Shown in pieces: positions 9,660 through 18,673 of a stretch of 64,000 nt of DNA (the first letter of the stretch is position 1; every line of letters begins with the position of its first letter). This DNA comes from Methanolobus vulcani (lineage in GTDB: Archaea > Halobacteriota > Methanosarcinia > Methanosarcinales > Methanosarcinaceae): contig NZ_FNCA01000007.1 in NCBI RefSeq assembly GCF_900100715.1, forward strand, positions 1 to 64,000. The letters run 5' to 3'. A program made the translations under genes and the position numbers. The notes beneath the pieces were generated by a model, which saw only the letters and a list, made by a program, of their open reading frames with translations, ran no database searches and was not told the DNA's origin.

Positions 9660-9701
9660 ATTACAATCTCATTGTATGATTATAACAGCGTTGTAATAGT
9701 T
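9660..9701. promoter_or_regulatory. Operator copies 3a and 3b, overlapping
   Basis: ATTACAA-TCTCA-TTGTATG (9660-9678) overlaps TATGATTATAA-CAGCG-TTGTAATAGTT (9675-9701). Both have the 5-base spacer seen at the permeases. They lie just upstream of the kinase TATA box and 610 bases from mtmC on the other side. Confidence 0.7.
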
Positions 9702-10180
9702 CGATAAAAGGACAATGTCCATTTCTACATTCTAAATTCAGAATCAATGGGTATTTTTACAGAGTTTATGATTTATTTTTAAATGCCACTTCGATCAGGG
9801 TACCCAGATAAAAAATATCTTTCATATATGCTCTCTTCATAGAATGAAATGCCTAAGATTTGTTGACTTGCTGTATTTAGGATACTTTCTCTCCTTGCTG
9901 ATTAAAGTTGAAGTGATATTGGCTCTGTAGAACCTCTAAATTCATGTGATTTTGTATGTTAATAAAACTTCAATATGTTTCCATAGACAGTGATTATTCT
10001 TGCAGAATTTATGCAATTGATAATGGTTTCAATAGGTTTTCTGCAAGCTTTGATATTCAATATTTATATTTTGTCCCATATTGCATCTAGTCAAAGTAAA
10101 AGAAAAAAACAATGTAGTCAACACATTTGGAATTTGTAGTATCATATCTTCTTTTCCCTAAATCATTCTTTTTTAAGAGG
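9702..10180. other. AT-rich gap upstream of mtmC
   Basis: Very AT-rich with no credible frame. I saw no further operator of the TTACAA-N5-TTGTAA type here. It probably serves as upstream regulatory DNA for mtmCB-mtbA. Confidence 0.4.
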
Positions 10181-10192
10181 AAAATATAAATA
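10181..10192 (+). promoter_or_regulatory. Probable TATA box of mtmC
   Basis: AAAATATAAATA is preceded by purine-rich GAGG. Initiation about 25 bases on (about 10215-10220) would give a leader of about 95 bases. Confidence 0.6.
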
Positions 10193-10200
10193 TTAGTAAC

Positions 10201-10218
10201 ACGGTAAAAGACTACCGT
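10201..10218. promoter_or_regulatory. Inverted repeat between TATA box and predicted start of mtmC
   Basis: ACGGTA and TACCGT are exact 6-bp arms around AAAGAC. The position just downstream of the TATA box suits a repressor site or an initiator-region element. The arms do not match the permease operators. Confidence 0.45.
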
Positions 10219-10230
10219 ATACCATCTATT

Positions 10231-10293
10231 GTAGCAAGTTGCGAGTCACTATCTTGAAAAACGTAGGTTATCGCCTTGCTACGAACTAGCAAC
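10231..10293 (+). promoter_or_regulatory. Structured leader RNA of mtmCB
   Basis: GTAGCAAG (10231-10238) pairs perfectly with CTTGCTAC (10275-10282). A second TAGCAA copy (10287-10292) and the pair GTTGC (10238-10242)/GCAAC (10289-10293) offer an alternative fold that excludes the first. The ribosome site CGGAGG lies at 10301-10306. Two competing folds just before a highly expressed substrate gene are suggestive, but no known riboswitch is recognised. Confidence 0.4.
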
Positions 10294-10312
10294 CAAATTA
10301 CGGAGGCTAAAT

Positions 10313-10966
10313 ATGTCAAATCAGGAAATGTTAGACACATTGAGAGACACAGTTGTCACTCAGAACATCAACGGTTGTGCAGAAGCTACTCAGGCAGCCC
10401 TTGACGCAGGACTTAGTGCAGTTGAGATCATAAATGATGGTCTTTCCCCGGGAATGAAGATCGTCGGAGACAAATTCGAGGCAGCAGAAATTTACCTTCC
10501 ACAGATCATGATGTCTGCAAAGGCAATGAACGCGGCAATGGAGCTTCTCTTACCAGTACTGGAAGAAGAGAAAGGAAACACCGATGGTGTAGGTCTTGCA
10601 ATCACCTACGTCCAGGAAGGAGACATTCACGATATCGGTCACCGTCTTGTAACAACCATGCTTGAAGCAAACGGTTTTAAGATCGTTGACATGGGTGTAG
10701 ACGTACCAAACGAAAAGGTTGCAGAAGAAGTTTCAAAGAACAAGGGCAAGAAACTCCTGCTCGTTGGTTCAGCACTCATGACAACCTCAATGCTTGGACA
10801 GAAGGATACCGTAGCAATGCTGGCAGAAGAAGGTCTTAGAGATTCTGTCAAGATCATGTTCGGTGGAGCACCAGTATCTGATGCATGGATCACAGAGATC
10901 GGAGCAGATGCAACAGCAGAGAATGCAGCAGACGCAGCAAGAGTTGCACTCAGCCTTATGCAGTAA
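10313..10966 (+). CDS. mtmC: Monomethylamine corrinoid protein
   Basis: A 217-residue corrinoid protein that receives the methyl group of monomethylamine from MtmB. An N-terminal four-helix cap (about 1-90; GLSPGMKIVGDKFEAAEIYL) is followed by the B12-binding Rossmann domain carrying the DxHxxG signature as EGDIHDIGHRLV. His of that motif is the lower axial cobalt ligand. Length and sequence fit MtmC rather than MtbC or MttC. It is first gene of mtmC-mtmB-mtbA, with a strong CGGAGG ribosome site. Confidence 0.96.
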   Translation: MSNQEMLDTLRDTVVTQNINGCAEATQAALDAGLSAVEIINDGLSPGMKIVGDKFEAAEIYLPQIMMSAKAMNAAMELLLPVLEEEKGNTDGVGLAITYVQEGDIHDIGHRLVTTMLEANGFKIVDMGVDVPNEKVAEEVSKNKGKKLLLVGSALMTTSMLGQKDTVAMLAEEGLRDSVKIMFGGAPVSDAWITEIGADATAENAADAARVALSLMQ

Positions 10967-10978
10967 AGAGGTATAATA

Positions 10979-12355
10979 ATGACATTTGCAAGATCACTTG
11001 ATTGTTTTGAATTCTATGAGAGAGCAAAGAAGGGAGAGAAGACAACCCAGGATGACTGGGATCTTATGACAATCCCAATGAAGGCAATGGAGCTCAAACA
11101 GAAATACAACCTTGATTTCAAGGGCGAGTTCGTACCAACTGACAAGGACATGATGGAAAACCTCTTCAAAGCAGGTTTTGAGATGCTCCTTGACTGTGGT
11201 ATCTTCTGTACAGACACCAGCCGTGTAGTAAAGTACACAGAAGATGAGATATGGGACGCTATCAACAATGTCCAGAAGGAATTCACACTAGGTACCGGCA
11301 GAGACGCTGTAAGGGTGCACAAGAGAAGTGTCGGTGACAGGAGAAAGCCAATCGTACAGGGTGGTCCAACAGGTTCCCCAATTTCCGAGAACATGTTCAT
11401 GCCAGTTCACATGAGCTATGCTCTTGAGAAGGAAGTCGACACAATTGTCAATGGTGTCATGATGACAGTCCGTGGCAAGCCACCAATTCCAAAGAGCCCA
11501 TACGAGGTTCTTGCAGCAAAGACAGAGACAAGGCTCATTAAGAATGCAGCCGCAATGGCCGGAAGGCCAGGCATGGGCATATAGGGACCAGAGACTTCCC
11601 TGTCCGCTCAGGGAAATATCTCTGCTGACTGTGCCGGTGGCATGGTTTGCAGTGACAGTCACGAAGTATCACAGCTCAACGAGCTTAAGATCGACCTTGA
11701 TGCTATCAGTGTAATGGCACATTATCAGGGCAACAGTGACATCATCATGGATGAACAGATGCCTATCTTTGGTGGATATGCCGGTGGCATAGAAGAAACC
11801 ACAGTAGTCAACATCGCAACCCATATCAACGCTTTTGTAATGAGCAATGCAAGCTGGCACCTTGACGGACCAGTCCACATCCGCTGGGGATCAACCAATA
11901 CCCGTGAGACCCTCATGATCGCAGGATGGGCATGTGCAACTATTTCTGAATTTACTGACATGCTTTCCGGTAACCAGTACTATCCATGTGCAGGTCCATG
12001 TACCGAGATGTGTCTTTTGGAAGCATCCGCTCAGTCTATCACTGACACAGCATCCGGCCGTGAGATCCTCTCCGGTGTTGCATCTGCAAAGGGTGTCGTT
12101 CAGGACAAGACAACCGGTATGGAAGCAAGGATGATGGGAGAAGTTGCAAGAGCAACAGCAGGAATGAACATCGAAGATGTCAACAAGGTCCTCGATCTTC
12201 TTGTAAGCTCCTACGAGGGCAACTATGCGAATGCACCAGCAGGAAAGACCTTCCAGGAATGTTACGATGTAGCTACCGTCACACCAACTGACGAGTACAT
12301 GAAGGTCTACGATGATGCACGCAGGAAGCTCGAAGAGTTCGGACTTTCATTCTAA
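10979..12355 (+). CDS. mtmB: Monomethylamine methyltransferase with in-frame amber (pyrrolysine)
   Basis: Transfers the methyl group of monomethylamine to Co(I)-MtmC. The gene is interrupted by TAG at 11582-11584, codon 202, in the context GMGI-(UAG)-GPETSLSAQG. This is the known pyrrolysine-202 site. Reading through gives 458 residues, the normal MtmB length, ending EEFGLSF and TAA. Both halves match the family closely. It starts 12 bases after mtmC with GAGGT before the ATG. Gene callers will split it into two pieces; it should be one CDS with Pyl at 202. Confidence 0.97.
11582..11584 (+). other. UAG codon decoded as pyrrolysine in mtmB
   Basis: An in-frame amber codon at the position known to encode catalytic pyrrolysine in MtmB. 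Sense translation resumes at once in the same frame for 256 conserved codons. Confidence 0.96.
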
Positions 12356-12391
12356 GATGAATCGATTAGACAGAAAAACACCCTCCAACCC

Positions 12392-12419
12392 GATGGCTGG
12401 TATTAACCTGCCAGCCATC
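12392..12419 (+). terminator. Strong hairpin between mtmB and mtbA
   Basis: GATGGCTGG (12392-12400) pairs exactly with CCAGCCATC (12411-12419) around ten bases, then TCTTCTTC. It lies in the 84-base mtmB-mtbA gap, 20 bases before the mtbA ATG. It may be a partial terminator or a processing/stability element setting different mtmB and mtbA levels. Confidence 0.6.
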
Positions 12420-12439
12420 TCTTCTTCAGGAGCTAAACC

Positions 12440-13459
12440 ATGTCCGAATATACCCCCAAAGAGAGATTATCCCGTGCACTCACCGGTCAATCTGTTGACA
12501 GGATGCCTGCTGTCTGTGTTACCCAGACAGGCACTGTTGAGCAGATGGAAGCCTGTGGTGCATTCTGGCCAGAGGCTAACAGCGATGCAGAAAAAATGGC
12601 AACACTTGCCGAAGCAGGTCACACAGTAGTTGGTTTTGAGGCTGTACGTGTGCCTTTTGACATTACTGCGGAAGCCGAGTTCTTCGGCTGTGAGATCAAG
12701 GCCGGAACAAAGGAGCAGCAACCATCCGTAGTAGGTCATGTAGTAAAAACATTAGAAGATATCGAGAAACTCAAGGGCTACAACCTTGATCACGGAAGAA
12801 TCGGTGTTGTATGCGATGCTATCAAGATACTTGCAGATAAATACGGTGAAGAACTCCCGATCATGGGAAGCATGATAGGTCCTTTCTCACTCGCACAGCA
12901 CATCAACGGTGATGAGTGGTTCATGGCTATCTTCACAGACGAAGCCTTCGGCCTTGCACTCATGGAGTTCACAACCGATTTCTGTGTTGCTTACGCTCAG
13001 AAAATGGTCGAGAATGGTGCTGACACAATGGTCATCATCGACCCAACAGCAAGTTACCAGCTCATTGGTGCTGAATTCTACGAAAAATTCGTAGTTCCTT
13101 TCCACAAAAAGATCATCGATGCTATGCATGAAGTCAATGTGCCTGTAGTTCTTCACATATGTGGTGACACAACCCAGGGTCTTGCCCTCATGGAATCAAC
13201 CGGTGTAGACGCTATCAGTGTTGACCAGAATGTTGATGCAGCAGCAGCAGTCGCTAATGTTGAAAAAGCTGTCATTGTAGGAAACCTCGACCCTGTGAAC
13301 ATGCTCTGGAACCAGACACCTGAAACCATCAGGGAACAGTCACAGAAGGTCATTGATGCGGGTATCGATCTGCTTGCACCGGGATGTGGTACTGTAAGCA
13401 AGACACCAACCGTCAATCTCCAGGCAATGATTGAAGTGGCGAAGAGTCACAAGTACTAA
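12440..13459 (+). CDS. mtbA: Methylcobamide:CoM methyltransferase, methylamine-specific
   Basis: A 339-residue zinc enzyme of the uroporphyrinogen decarboxylase fold that moves the methyl group from methyl-MtmC to coenzyme M. It opens with [20 protein letters not shown]. The zinc ligands are probably the His-x-Cys of [11 protein letters not shown] near residue 240 and the Cys of [13 protein letters not shown] near 315. Sequence and length fit MtbA (methylamine) rather than MtaA (methanol). The CAGGAGC ribosome site precedes the ATG. The gene completes the monomethylamine-to-methyl-CoM pathway in this cluster. Confidence 0.93.
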   Translation: MSEYTPKERLSRALTGQSVDRMPAVCVTQTGTVEQMEACGAFWPEANSDAEKMATLAEAGHTVVGFEAVRVPFDITAEAEFFGCEIKAGTKEQQPSVVGHVVKTLEDIEKLKGYNLDHGRIGVVCDAIKILADKYGEELPIMGSMIGPFSLAQHINGDEWFMAIFTDEAFGLALMEFTTDFCVAYAQKMVENGADTMVIIDPTASYQLIGAEFYEKFVVPFHKKIIDAMHEVNVPVVLHICGDTTQGLALMESTGVDAISVDQNVDAAAAVANVEKAVIVGNLDPVNMLWNQTPETIREQSQKVIDAGIDLLAPGCGTVSKTPTVNLQAMIEVAKSHKY

Positions 13460-13510
13460 AAGATGTGTAATTTTAGTTGAAATGAGCTAACACCTTGTTT
13501 CCCCTCCGTA

Positions 13511-13544
13511 GCACCGGCTCGCTTTAACATTTCCGGGTCGGTGT
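13511..13544 (+). terminator. Terminator-like hairpin after mtbA
   Basis: GCACCGGCTCG pairs with CGGGTCGGTGT, allowing G-U wobbles, around a 12-base loop. It is followed by a C/T-rich tract and TATTTT. Confidence 0.65.
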
Positions 13545-13636
13545 CTGCTATCTCCTTCTCTTTGTATTTTAGACAAAATTAAGATTCCCATATTTTCCAC
13601 ACATTTATATATACTGAAATTCTACTAGACGCAGAG

Positions 13637-14599
13637 ATGGCTCGCAGAAGAAAGAACAAAAATAAAGATTCCAGTGATGATGAATCAGAAATCACAGATT
13701 TTAAGAGCCTGTTAAGAAAACAGGGTTACAGTCTTGCAGGCAGGCATAGCGCTGTCAAGACATGCATGTGGCTTCGCAGGTCAATAAAAGATGAAGGTGA
13801 ATGCTACAAATCTGTATTTTATGGTATCACATCCCATCGCTGTCTTCAGATGACCCCGACTCTTATGTGTAACCAGAAATGTCTGCACTGCTGGAGACCC
13901 ACGGAAGTAGATGTTCCTATGCCTGTTGGATGGGACTCTCCAGTGGAAATAGTGGGGTCTTCAATTGAGTCACAAAGAAAACTTTTATCTGGTTTTGGAG
14001 GTTCTGCACCCCTTGAACGCTGGAAAGAAGGCAATGATCCAAAGCATGTTGCTATATCTCTCTCAGGAGAGCCTACTCTTTTTCCTCATCTCGACGAACT
14101 TATCGATGAGTTCAAAGAACAGGGATTCACCACTTTTGTTGTAAGCAACGGGACTGTTCCTGAAATGATGGCAAAGATAAACCCTGCCCAGTTATACATG
14201 AGCCTTGATGCTCCTGACAGGGAAACCTATGAAAAGGTATGCCAGCCGAAATCTCCTGTACTCTGGGACAATATTCTCAGATCCCTGGAAATACTTAAGA
14301 GTAAGGAAACAAGAACAGTAATCCGCATCACGCTTGTAAAAGGCGTCAACATGTTCGACCCTGAAGGTTATGCGAAACTCATTAAAATAGCAGAACCTGA
14401 TTACATTGAGGTCAAAGCCTATATGCATCTTGGTTTTTCACGTAAGAGATTACCACGTGAAGCAATGCCTTCACATGATGAGGTAATGCAATTTTCAGAA
14501 GAACTGGCGCAACATCTTGGTTACAAAGTAGCCGGTGACGTTGAGGTCAGCAGGGTAGTTTTATTGTCAAAAGATGGTTCAGTTGCACATCTTCTTTGA
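13637..14599 (+). CDS. taw1: 4-demethylwyosine synthase (radical SAM)
   Basis: Makes the tricyclic core of wyosine on G37 of tRNA-Phe from m1G37 and pyruvate. It is 320 residues, with radical SAM cluster CNQKCLHCW near residue 75, which binds the 4Fe-4S that cleaves SAM. SLSGEPTLFPHL and RITLVKGVNM are typical TYW1/Taw1 stretches. The lysine/arginine-rich N-terminus suits tRNA binding. A TATA-like TTTATATATA about 30 bases before ATG implies a very short leader. A Trm5/TYW2-like gene of the same tRNA position lies 3 kb downstream. Confidence 0.93.
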   Translation: MARRRKNKNKDSSDDESEITDFKSLLRKQGYSLAGRHSAVKTCMWLRRSIKDEGECYKSVFYGITSHRCLQMTPTLMCNQKCLHCWRPTEVDVPMPVGWDSPVEIVGSSIESQRKLLSGFGGSAPLERWKEGNDPKHVAISLSGEPTLFPHLDELIDEFKEQGFTTFVVSNGTVPEMMAKINPAQLYMSLDAPDRETYEKVCQPKSPVLWDNILRSLEILKSKETRTVIRITLVKGVNMFDPEGYAKLIKIAEPDYIEVKAYMHLGFSRKRLPREAMPSHDEVMQFSEELAQHLGYKVAGDVEVSRVVLLSKDGSVAHLL

Positions 14600-14801
14600 C
14601 AAAATACATTTTTTTTGATATGGAGTCTATATACCATGTTTAATACATTCTATTATTGCAGTCTCATCACACTGTATGTAATTTCTGTAACAGTAACTGC
14701 CACAATCTGTCACAACTTATATTTATAGCAACGGCATAGATAAGCAACCAAAATAATCGAAGATATAGATAATCACTTTATTTAAATGGAGTATTCACAC
14801 A

Positions 14802-16046
14802 ATGTCAGAACAATCTGCTCATTCAAAATATGAATTCAAAAAAACATTAGAGGAGCTCCGTACCAAAAAGGGACGTGGTACTGAACTTATCTCTTTGTAT
14901 ATCCCCCCCACAAAGCAAATATCAGATGTAACCTCCCAGCTCAGGACCGAGCACGGTCAGGCTGCTAACATCAAATCCAAAGTAACACGTGACAATGTGC
15001 AGGGTGCACTGGAATCCTTGCTTTCAAGGCTCAGATATGTGGAAGTTCCTGAGAATGGTATCGTTTTCTTCACAGGTGCTGTGGACATCGGTGCTAACAA
15101 GACTAATATGGAAACACGCATAGTAGAGCCTCCTCAGCCAATTATCACATACAGGTATCACTGTGATTCCGCATTCTTCCTTGAACCACTTGAGGAAATG
15201 CTTAAGGATGCGAAGACATACGGTCTTCTGGTTCTTGACAGAAGAGAAGCAACAGTTGGTCTTCTTGTAGGAAAGCGCATAGAAGCTCACAGAAATCTGA
15301 CATCTACTGTACCGGGAAAACAGAGAAAAGGAGGTCAGAGTGCTCACAGGTTCCAGCAACTGAGGCTTATTGCAATTCATGATTTCTACAAACGTATCGG
15401 TGATGCAGCCAGTGATGTCTTCCTGACAATCGACCACAAGGATTTTGAAGGTGTCCTTATCGGTGGTCCTTCCCCCACAAAGGAAGAATTCGAATCAGGA
15501 GAGTTCCTGCACCATGAGATCCAGAAAAAGGTACTTGGTCTCTTTGATGTAGCATATACCGATGAATCCGGTCTCTCTGAACTGGTGAACGCTGCCAGTG
15601 AAAGACTTTCAGACCTTGACCTTATGGTTGAGAAAAAGCTCATGCAACGTTTCTTCACAGAACTTGTTTCCGATTCCGGCAAGGCTGCATACGGAGAAGC
15701 ACAGGTCCGTGAAAACCTGAACATAGGTGCAGTAGAGATCCTTATGATCTCAGAGGGATTAAGAGCTGAGAGACTCACTCTTAAATGTCCCAACGGAGAC
15801 TACGAAGGTGGAATTACCCGAAATTTCAAACCGGGAGAAGAGGATACTTCCAGTATTCCATGCCCTGTGTGCGGTTCCAATATGGAATTATTAGAAAGAG
15901 TAGATATTGTGGATGAACTCTCAGAACTCGCTGACCAGATGGCAACACAGGTGGAGTTCATATCAACAGACTTTGACGAAGGTTCCCAGCTTCTGAATGC
16001 ATTCGGTGGAATAGTAGCAATTCTGAGATTCAGTACTGGTGTATGA
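14802..16046 (+). CDS. prf1: Archaeal peptide chain release factor aRF1
   Basis: A 414-residue class I release factor. The stop-codon reader motif NIKS lies in AANIKSKVTRDNV and the peptidyl-hydrolysis motif GGQ in RKGGQSAHRF. A C-terminal zinc-ribbon-like CPVCGS follows. It should read UAA, UGA and probably UAG, so at UAG it competes with tRNA-Pyl. That is relevant because mtmB and the leader ORF lie on the same fragment. It overlaps no neighbour; argS starts 26 bases after its stop. Confidence 0.96.
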   Translation: MSEQSAHSKYEFKKTLEELRTKKGRGTELISLYIPPTKQISDVTSQLRTEHGQAANIKSKVTRDNVQGALESLLSRLRYVEVPENGIVFFTGAVDIGANKTNMETRIVEPPQPIITYRYHCDSAFFLEPLEEMLKDAKTYGLLVLDRREATVGLLVGKRIEAHRNLTSTVPGKQRKGGQSAHRFQQLRLIAIHDFYKRIGDAASDVFLTIDHKDFEGVLIGGPSPTKEEFESGEFLHHEIQKKVLGLFDVAYTDESGLSELVNAASERLSDLDLMVEKKLMQRFFTELVSDSGKAAYGEAQVRENLNIGAVEILMISEGLRAERLTLKCPNGDYEGGITRNFKPGEEDTSSIPCPVCGSNMELLERVDIVDELSELADQMATQVEFISTDFDEGSQLLNAFGGIVAILRFSTGV

Positions 16047-16072
16047 TCTTAATATTAGTGTAGGTGTTTTTC

Positions 16073-17776
16073 TTGTTCATAGAATTTAAAAAACAGGTTA
16101 CAGAGGCTCTTAATAATGCCCTGAAGTCCCTTGGATATGAGGTAGATGACCTCGGGCTTGAGCCATCACAGCATGCAGATATTGCTTCAAAGGTAGCTTT
16201 CAGGCTGGCTGCACAGGCAAAGTGCAACCCAAAAGAACTCGCTGACAAAATAGTCGCTGCAATCAAATTACCTGAGAGTATCCTGATAGGTGATATCAAA
16301 ACAGTTGGTCCTTACATCAATATCAATGCAGGGCGCAATTACGTCGATAATACTGTAAAAGCCATCCTTGAAGAAAAGGAAAACTTTGGCGGCAACTTCT
16401 GCGAAGGAAAAATACTTCTTGAGCACACTTCTGCCAACCCCAACGGTCCTCTTCACGTAGGTCACATACGTAATTCCATTATCGGTGACACACTTGTCAG
16501 AATCCTTAAAAAGGCAGGCTATGAAGTCGAGACCCAGTACTATGTCAATGACATGGGTCGTCAGATTGCTATTGTTTCATGGGCACTCTCACTTTTTGAG
16601 TTCGATACATCAAAAAAGCCAGACCATGCCATAGCAGATGTTTACATCAAAGCAAATGTAATTCTTAACGAAGAACCTGACAAGGTTGCAGAAATAGACA
16701 AACGCATGCAGCTTGTTGAAAGCGGTGATGAGGAAACCATTCAGAGCTTTGATAAGGCAGTGGAGTTTGCTGTAACAGGTATCAAACAGACTCTTCTGAG
16801 AATGAATGTCAGTCATGACAGTTTCCCACATGAATCAGGTTTCATCCGCAACGGTGCAGTTTCAAGGATCGTTGAGGAAATAAAAGCAACAGGAAGAACT
16901 TCAGATGACAACGGTGCTCTTGTAGTAGATCTTGAAGATTACGGCTTTGAAAAAACTCTTGTTATCCAGCGCAGTGACGGGACTTCTCTTTATACTACAC
17001 GTGACCTTGCCTACCATGAATGGAAAGGCGAGCGTGCAGACAGGATGATCGATGTTCTGGGTGCAGATCACAAACTCATATCAGGACAGCTTAAAGCAAC
17101 TCTCAATGCAATTGGCAAGAAGGAGCCTGAAATTGTTATCTTCGAATTCGTCTCACTTCCTGAAGGTTCCATGAGCACCCGCCGTGGAAAGTTCATTTCC
17201 GCTGATGACCTGCTTGACCAGATAGAGGAGCGTGCTTATGCTGAGGTCGACAAGCGCAGACCTGAGATGGAAGACGACTTCAAGAAAGAGGTTGCAAGCA
17301 TGGTCGGTATCGGTGCTGTAAGATACGATATCGTGAAGGTATCGCCTGAGAAATCCACAGTCTTCGACTGGAAGGAAGCGCTCGACTTTGAGAAGCAGGG
17401 AGCACCTTTCATTCAGTATTCACACGCAAGGGCATGCAATATCCTCAAAAAGGCAGAAGAGGAAGGTAAGTGGAATCCTGCAGAGGAAATTGACCCCTCA
17501 CTTCTGACCGAGGATACCGAGGTTGACCTTATCAAGAAGATGGCAGCCTTTGACAGCATAATAGATGTCTGCGCACGGGACTTAAAACCACACACAATAG
17601 CTATCTATGCCAGGGAACTTGCAGATGCATTCAACCAGTTCTACAGATTCGTTCCTGTTGTAAGTGCTGAAGAGGATGACATAAGGGCAAGCAGGCTGGC
17701 TCTTGTGAACTGTGCAAGGATAGTCCTTGCAAATGCTCTCGATACTCTTGGTATCGGCGCACCGGAATCAATGTGA
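16073..17776 (+). CDS. argS: Arginyl-tRNA synthetase
   Basis: A class I synthetase of 567 residues. An N-terminal additional domain (about 1-110) precedes the HIGH motif as NGPLHVGHIRNSIIGD. The C-terminal helical anticodon-binding domain contains QFYRFVPV. The start is taken as TTG (16073), giving MFIEFKKQV, because family members start at this point and TAGGTG lies upstream. An upstream GTG at 16064 is possible. Its stop is part of a terminator stem. Confidence 0.95.
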   Translation: MFIEFKKQVTEALNNALKSLGYEVDDLGLEPSQHADIASKVAFRLAAQAKCNPKELADKIVAAIKLPESILIGDIKTVGPYININAGRNYVDNTVKAILEEKENFGGNFCEGKILLEHTSANPNGPLHVGHIRNSIIGDTLVRILKKAGYEVETQYYVNDMGRQIAIVSWALSLFEFDTSKKPDHAIADVYIKANVILNEEPDKVAEIDKRMQLVESGDEETIQSFDKAVEFAVTGIKQTLLRMNVSHDSFPHESGFIRNGAVSRIVEEIKATGRTSDDNGALVVDLEDYGFEKTLVIQRSDGTSLYTTRDLAYHEWKGERADRMIDVLGADHKLISGQLKATLNAIGKKEPEIVIFEFVSLPEGSMSTRRGKFISADDLLDQIEERAYAEVDKRRPEMEDDFKKEVASMVGIGAVRYDIVKVSPEKSTVFDWKEALDFEKQGAPFIQYSHARACNILKKAEEEGKWNPAEEIDPSLLTEDTEVDLIKKMAAFDSIIDVCARDLKPHTIAIYARELADAFNQFYRFVPVVSAEEDDIRASRLALVNCARIVLANALDTLGIGAPESM

Positions 17777-17794
17777 GAAAGTGAATCTTTCTCA
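17774..17794 (+). terminator. Terminator overlapping the argS stop codon
   Basis: TGAGAAAG and CTTTCTCA pair exactly around TGAAT, followed by TTTCTTTTTT. The first three bases are the argS stop codon. Confidence 0.75.
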
Positions 17795-17819
17795 TATCAT
17801 TTCTTTTTTAAATCAAATC

Positions 17820-18614
17820 TCATTTTTTAAGGTCAAAAACCCACCTGCTGATTCCAGGTGCCACATTGCCACATCTTCGATGGAACAGAACTTCAAATCC
17901 CATATCCTCATATTTCCCAATGAGTTCCTTAATTTCTTCTTTCGGTTTGAAGGTGTAGAAATGAATGAATCCTCCGGGTTTTACAAGCGGAGAAATAGTT
18001 TTAAGAAAACGATCCATTCCATAAGGTGTCGGGATTATTGCCCTTTCAAACTCAGTTTTTAGTAGATTAGGTATGCTGTTGGCATCAGCGTTGATAATAT
18101 GTATCTTATTTTCAAGTTTATTGAGCTTACAGTTCTTTGTAAAAGATTTGCAGGCAGCCCCGTTCATTTCCACTGCAACTACATAATCTGCAGACTTTGC
18201 TGCAGGTATGGCAAAAGGTCCTACTCCGCTGAAAGGCACAAGTACTTTTTCACCTGCGTTTACAAGGGATGCCACTCTTTTTCGCTCATAAGAGAGCCTT
18301 CCGTTGAAAAAAGATTCTCTGAGGTCAATTTTGTAAGAGAATCCGAACTCTTTATGGATAGTTTCAGTGCTGTTTCCTGCAATTATCTCAAGATCTGCAA
18401 CTCTCCTGTTTCCTTCAAGTTTTGAGACTTTGTTCAGCACATTTCTGATGTTCTGCATCTTTCCCATAATAGCACTGGCAATATCTTCTTTATACAATAC
18501 CAGTTCATCCGGTATAGATACAACAGCAATATCACCTATTATATCGAAACGATTGGGTAAGATTTCAAGTTCTTTTTCAGGAATAATCCCTTTCAAATCA
18601 TCCTTAAGACTCAT
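17820..18614 (-). CDS. Trm5/TYW2-family tRNA methyl- or aminocarboxypropyl-transferase
   Basis: A 264-residue class I SAM enzyme of the Met-10+ family (COG2520). SAM-binding stretch VLVPFSGVGPFAIPAAK, the acidic VVAVEMN, and C-terminal NVAPGISRWVFDL are typical. This family makes m1G37 (Trm5) or adds the aminocarboxypropyl group in wyosine synthesis (Taw2). The motif where Trm5 has NPP/NLP reads IPTPYG here, so I cannot assign the exact reaction. The linked TYW1 gene makes a wyosine role plausible. Confidence 0.75.
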   Translation of the reverse strand: MSLKDDLKGIIPEKELEILPNRFDIIGDIAVVSIPDELVLYKEDIASAIMGKMQNIRNVLNKVSKLEGNRRVADLEIIAGNSTETIHKEFGFSYKIDLRESFFNGRLSYERKRVASLVNAGEKVLVPFSGVGPFAIPAAKSADYVVAVEMNGAACKSFTKNCKLNKLENKIHIINADANSIPNLLKTEFERAIIPTPYGMDRFLKTISPLVKPGGFIHFYTFKPKEEIKELIGKYEDMGFEVLFHRRCGNVAPGISRWVFDLKK

Positions 18615-18673
18615 TTTTCTGTCTTTTTGCTCTAACGCAATGAAGGATTAAAAGTATTGCTTCCTTCCCGGTG

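Noticed and set aside
11642-12355. Separate 237-residue gene starting after the mtmB amber
   Set aside because: It is the second half of mtmB; the 19 codons between UAG and this ATG are conserved coding sequence.
14640-14730. Possible operator or tRNA before aRF1
   Set aside because: Several TGTAA/TTACA words occur, but there is no consistent palindrome and no cloverleaf.
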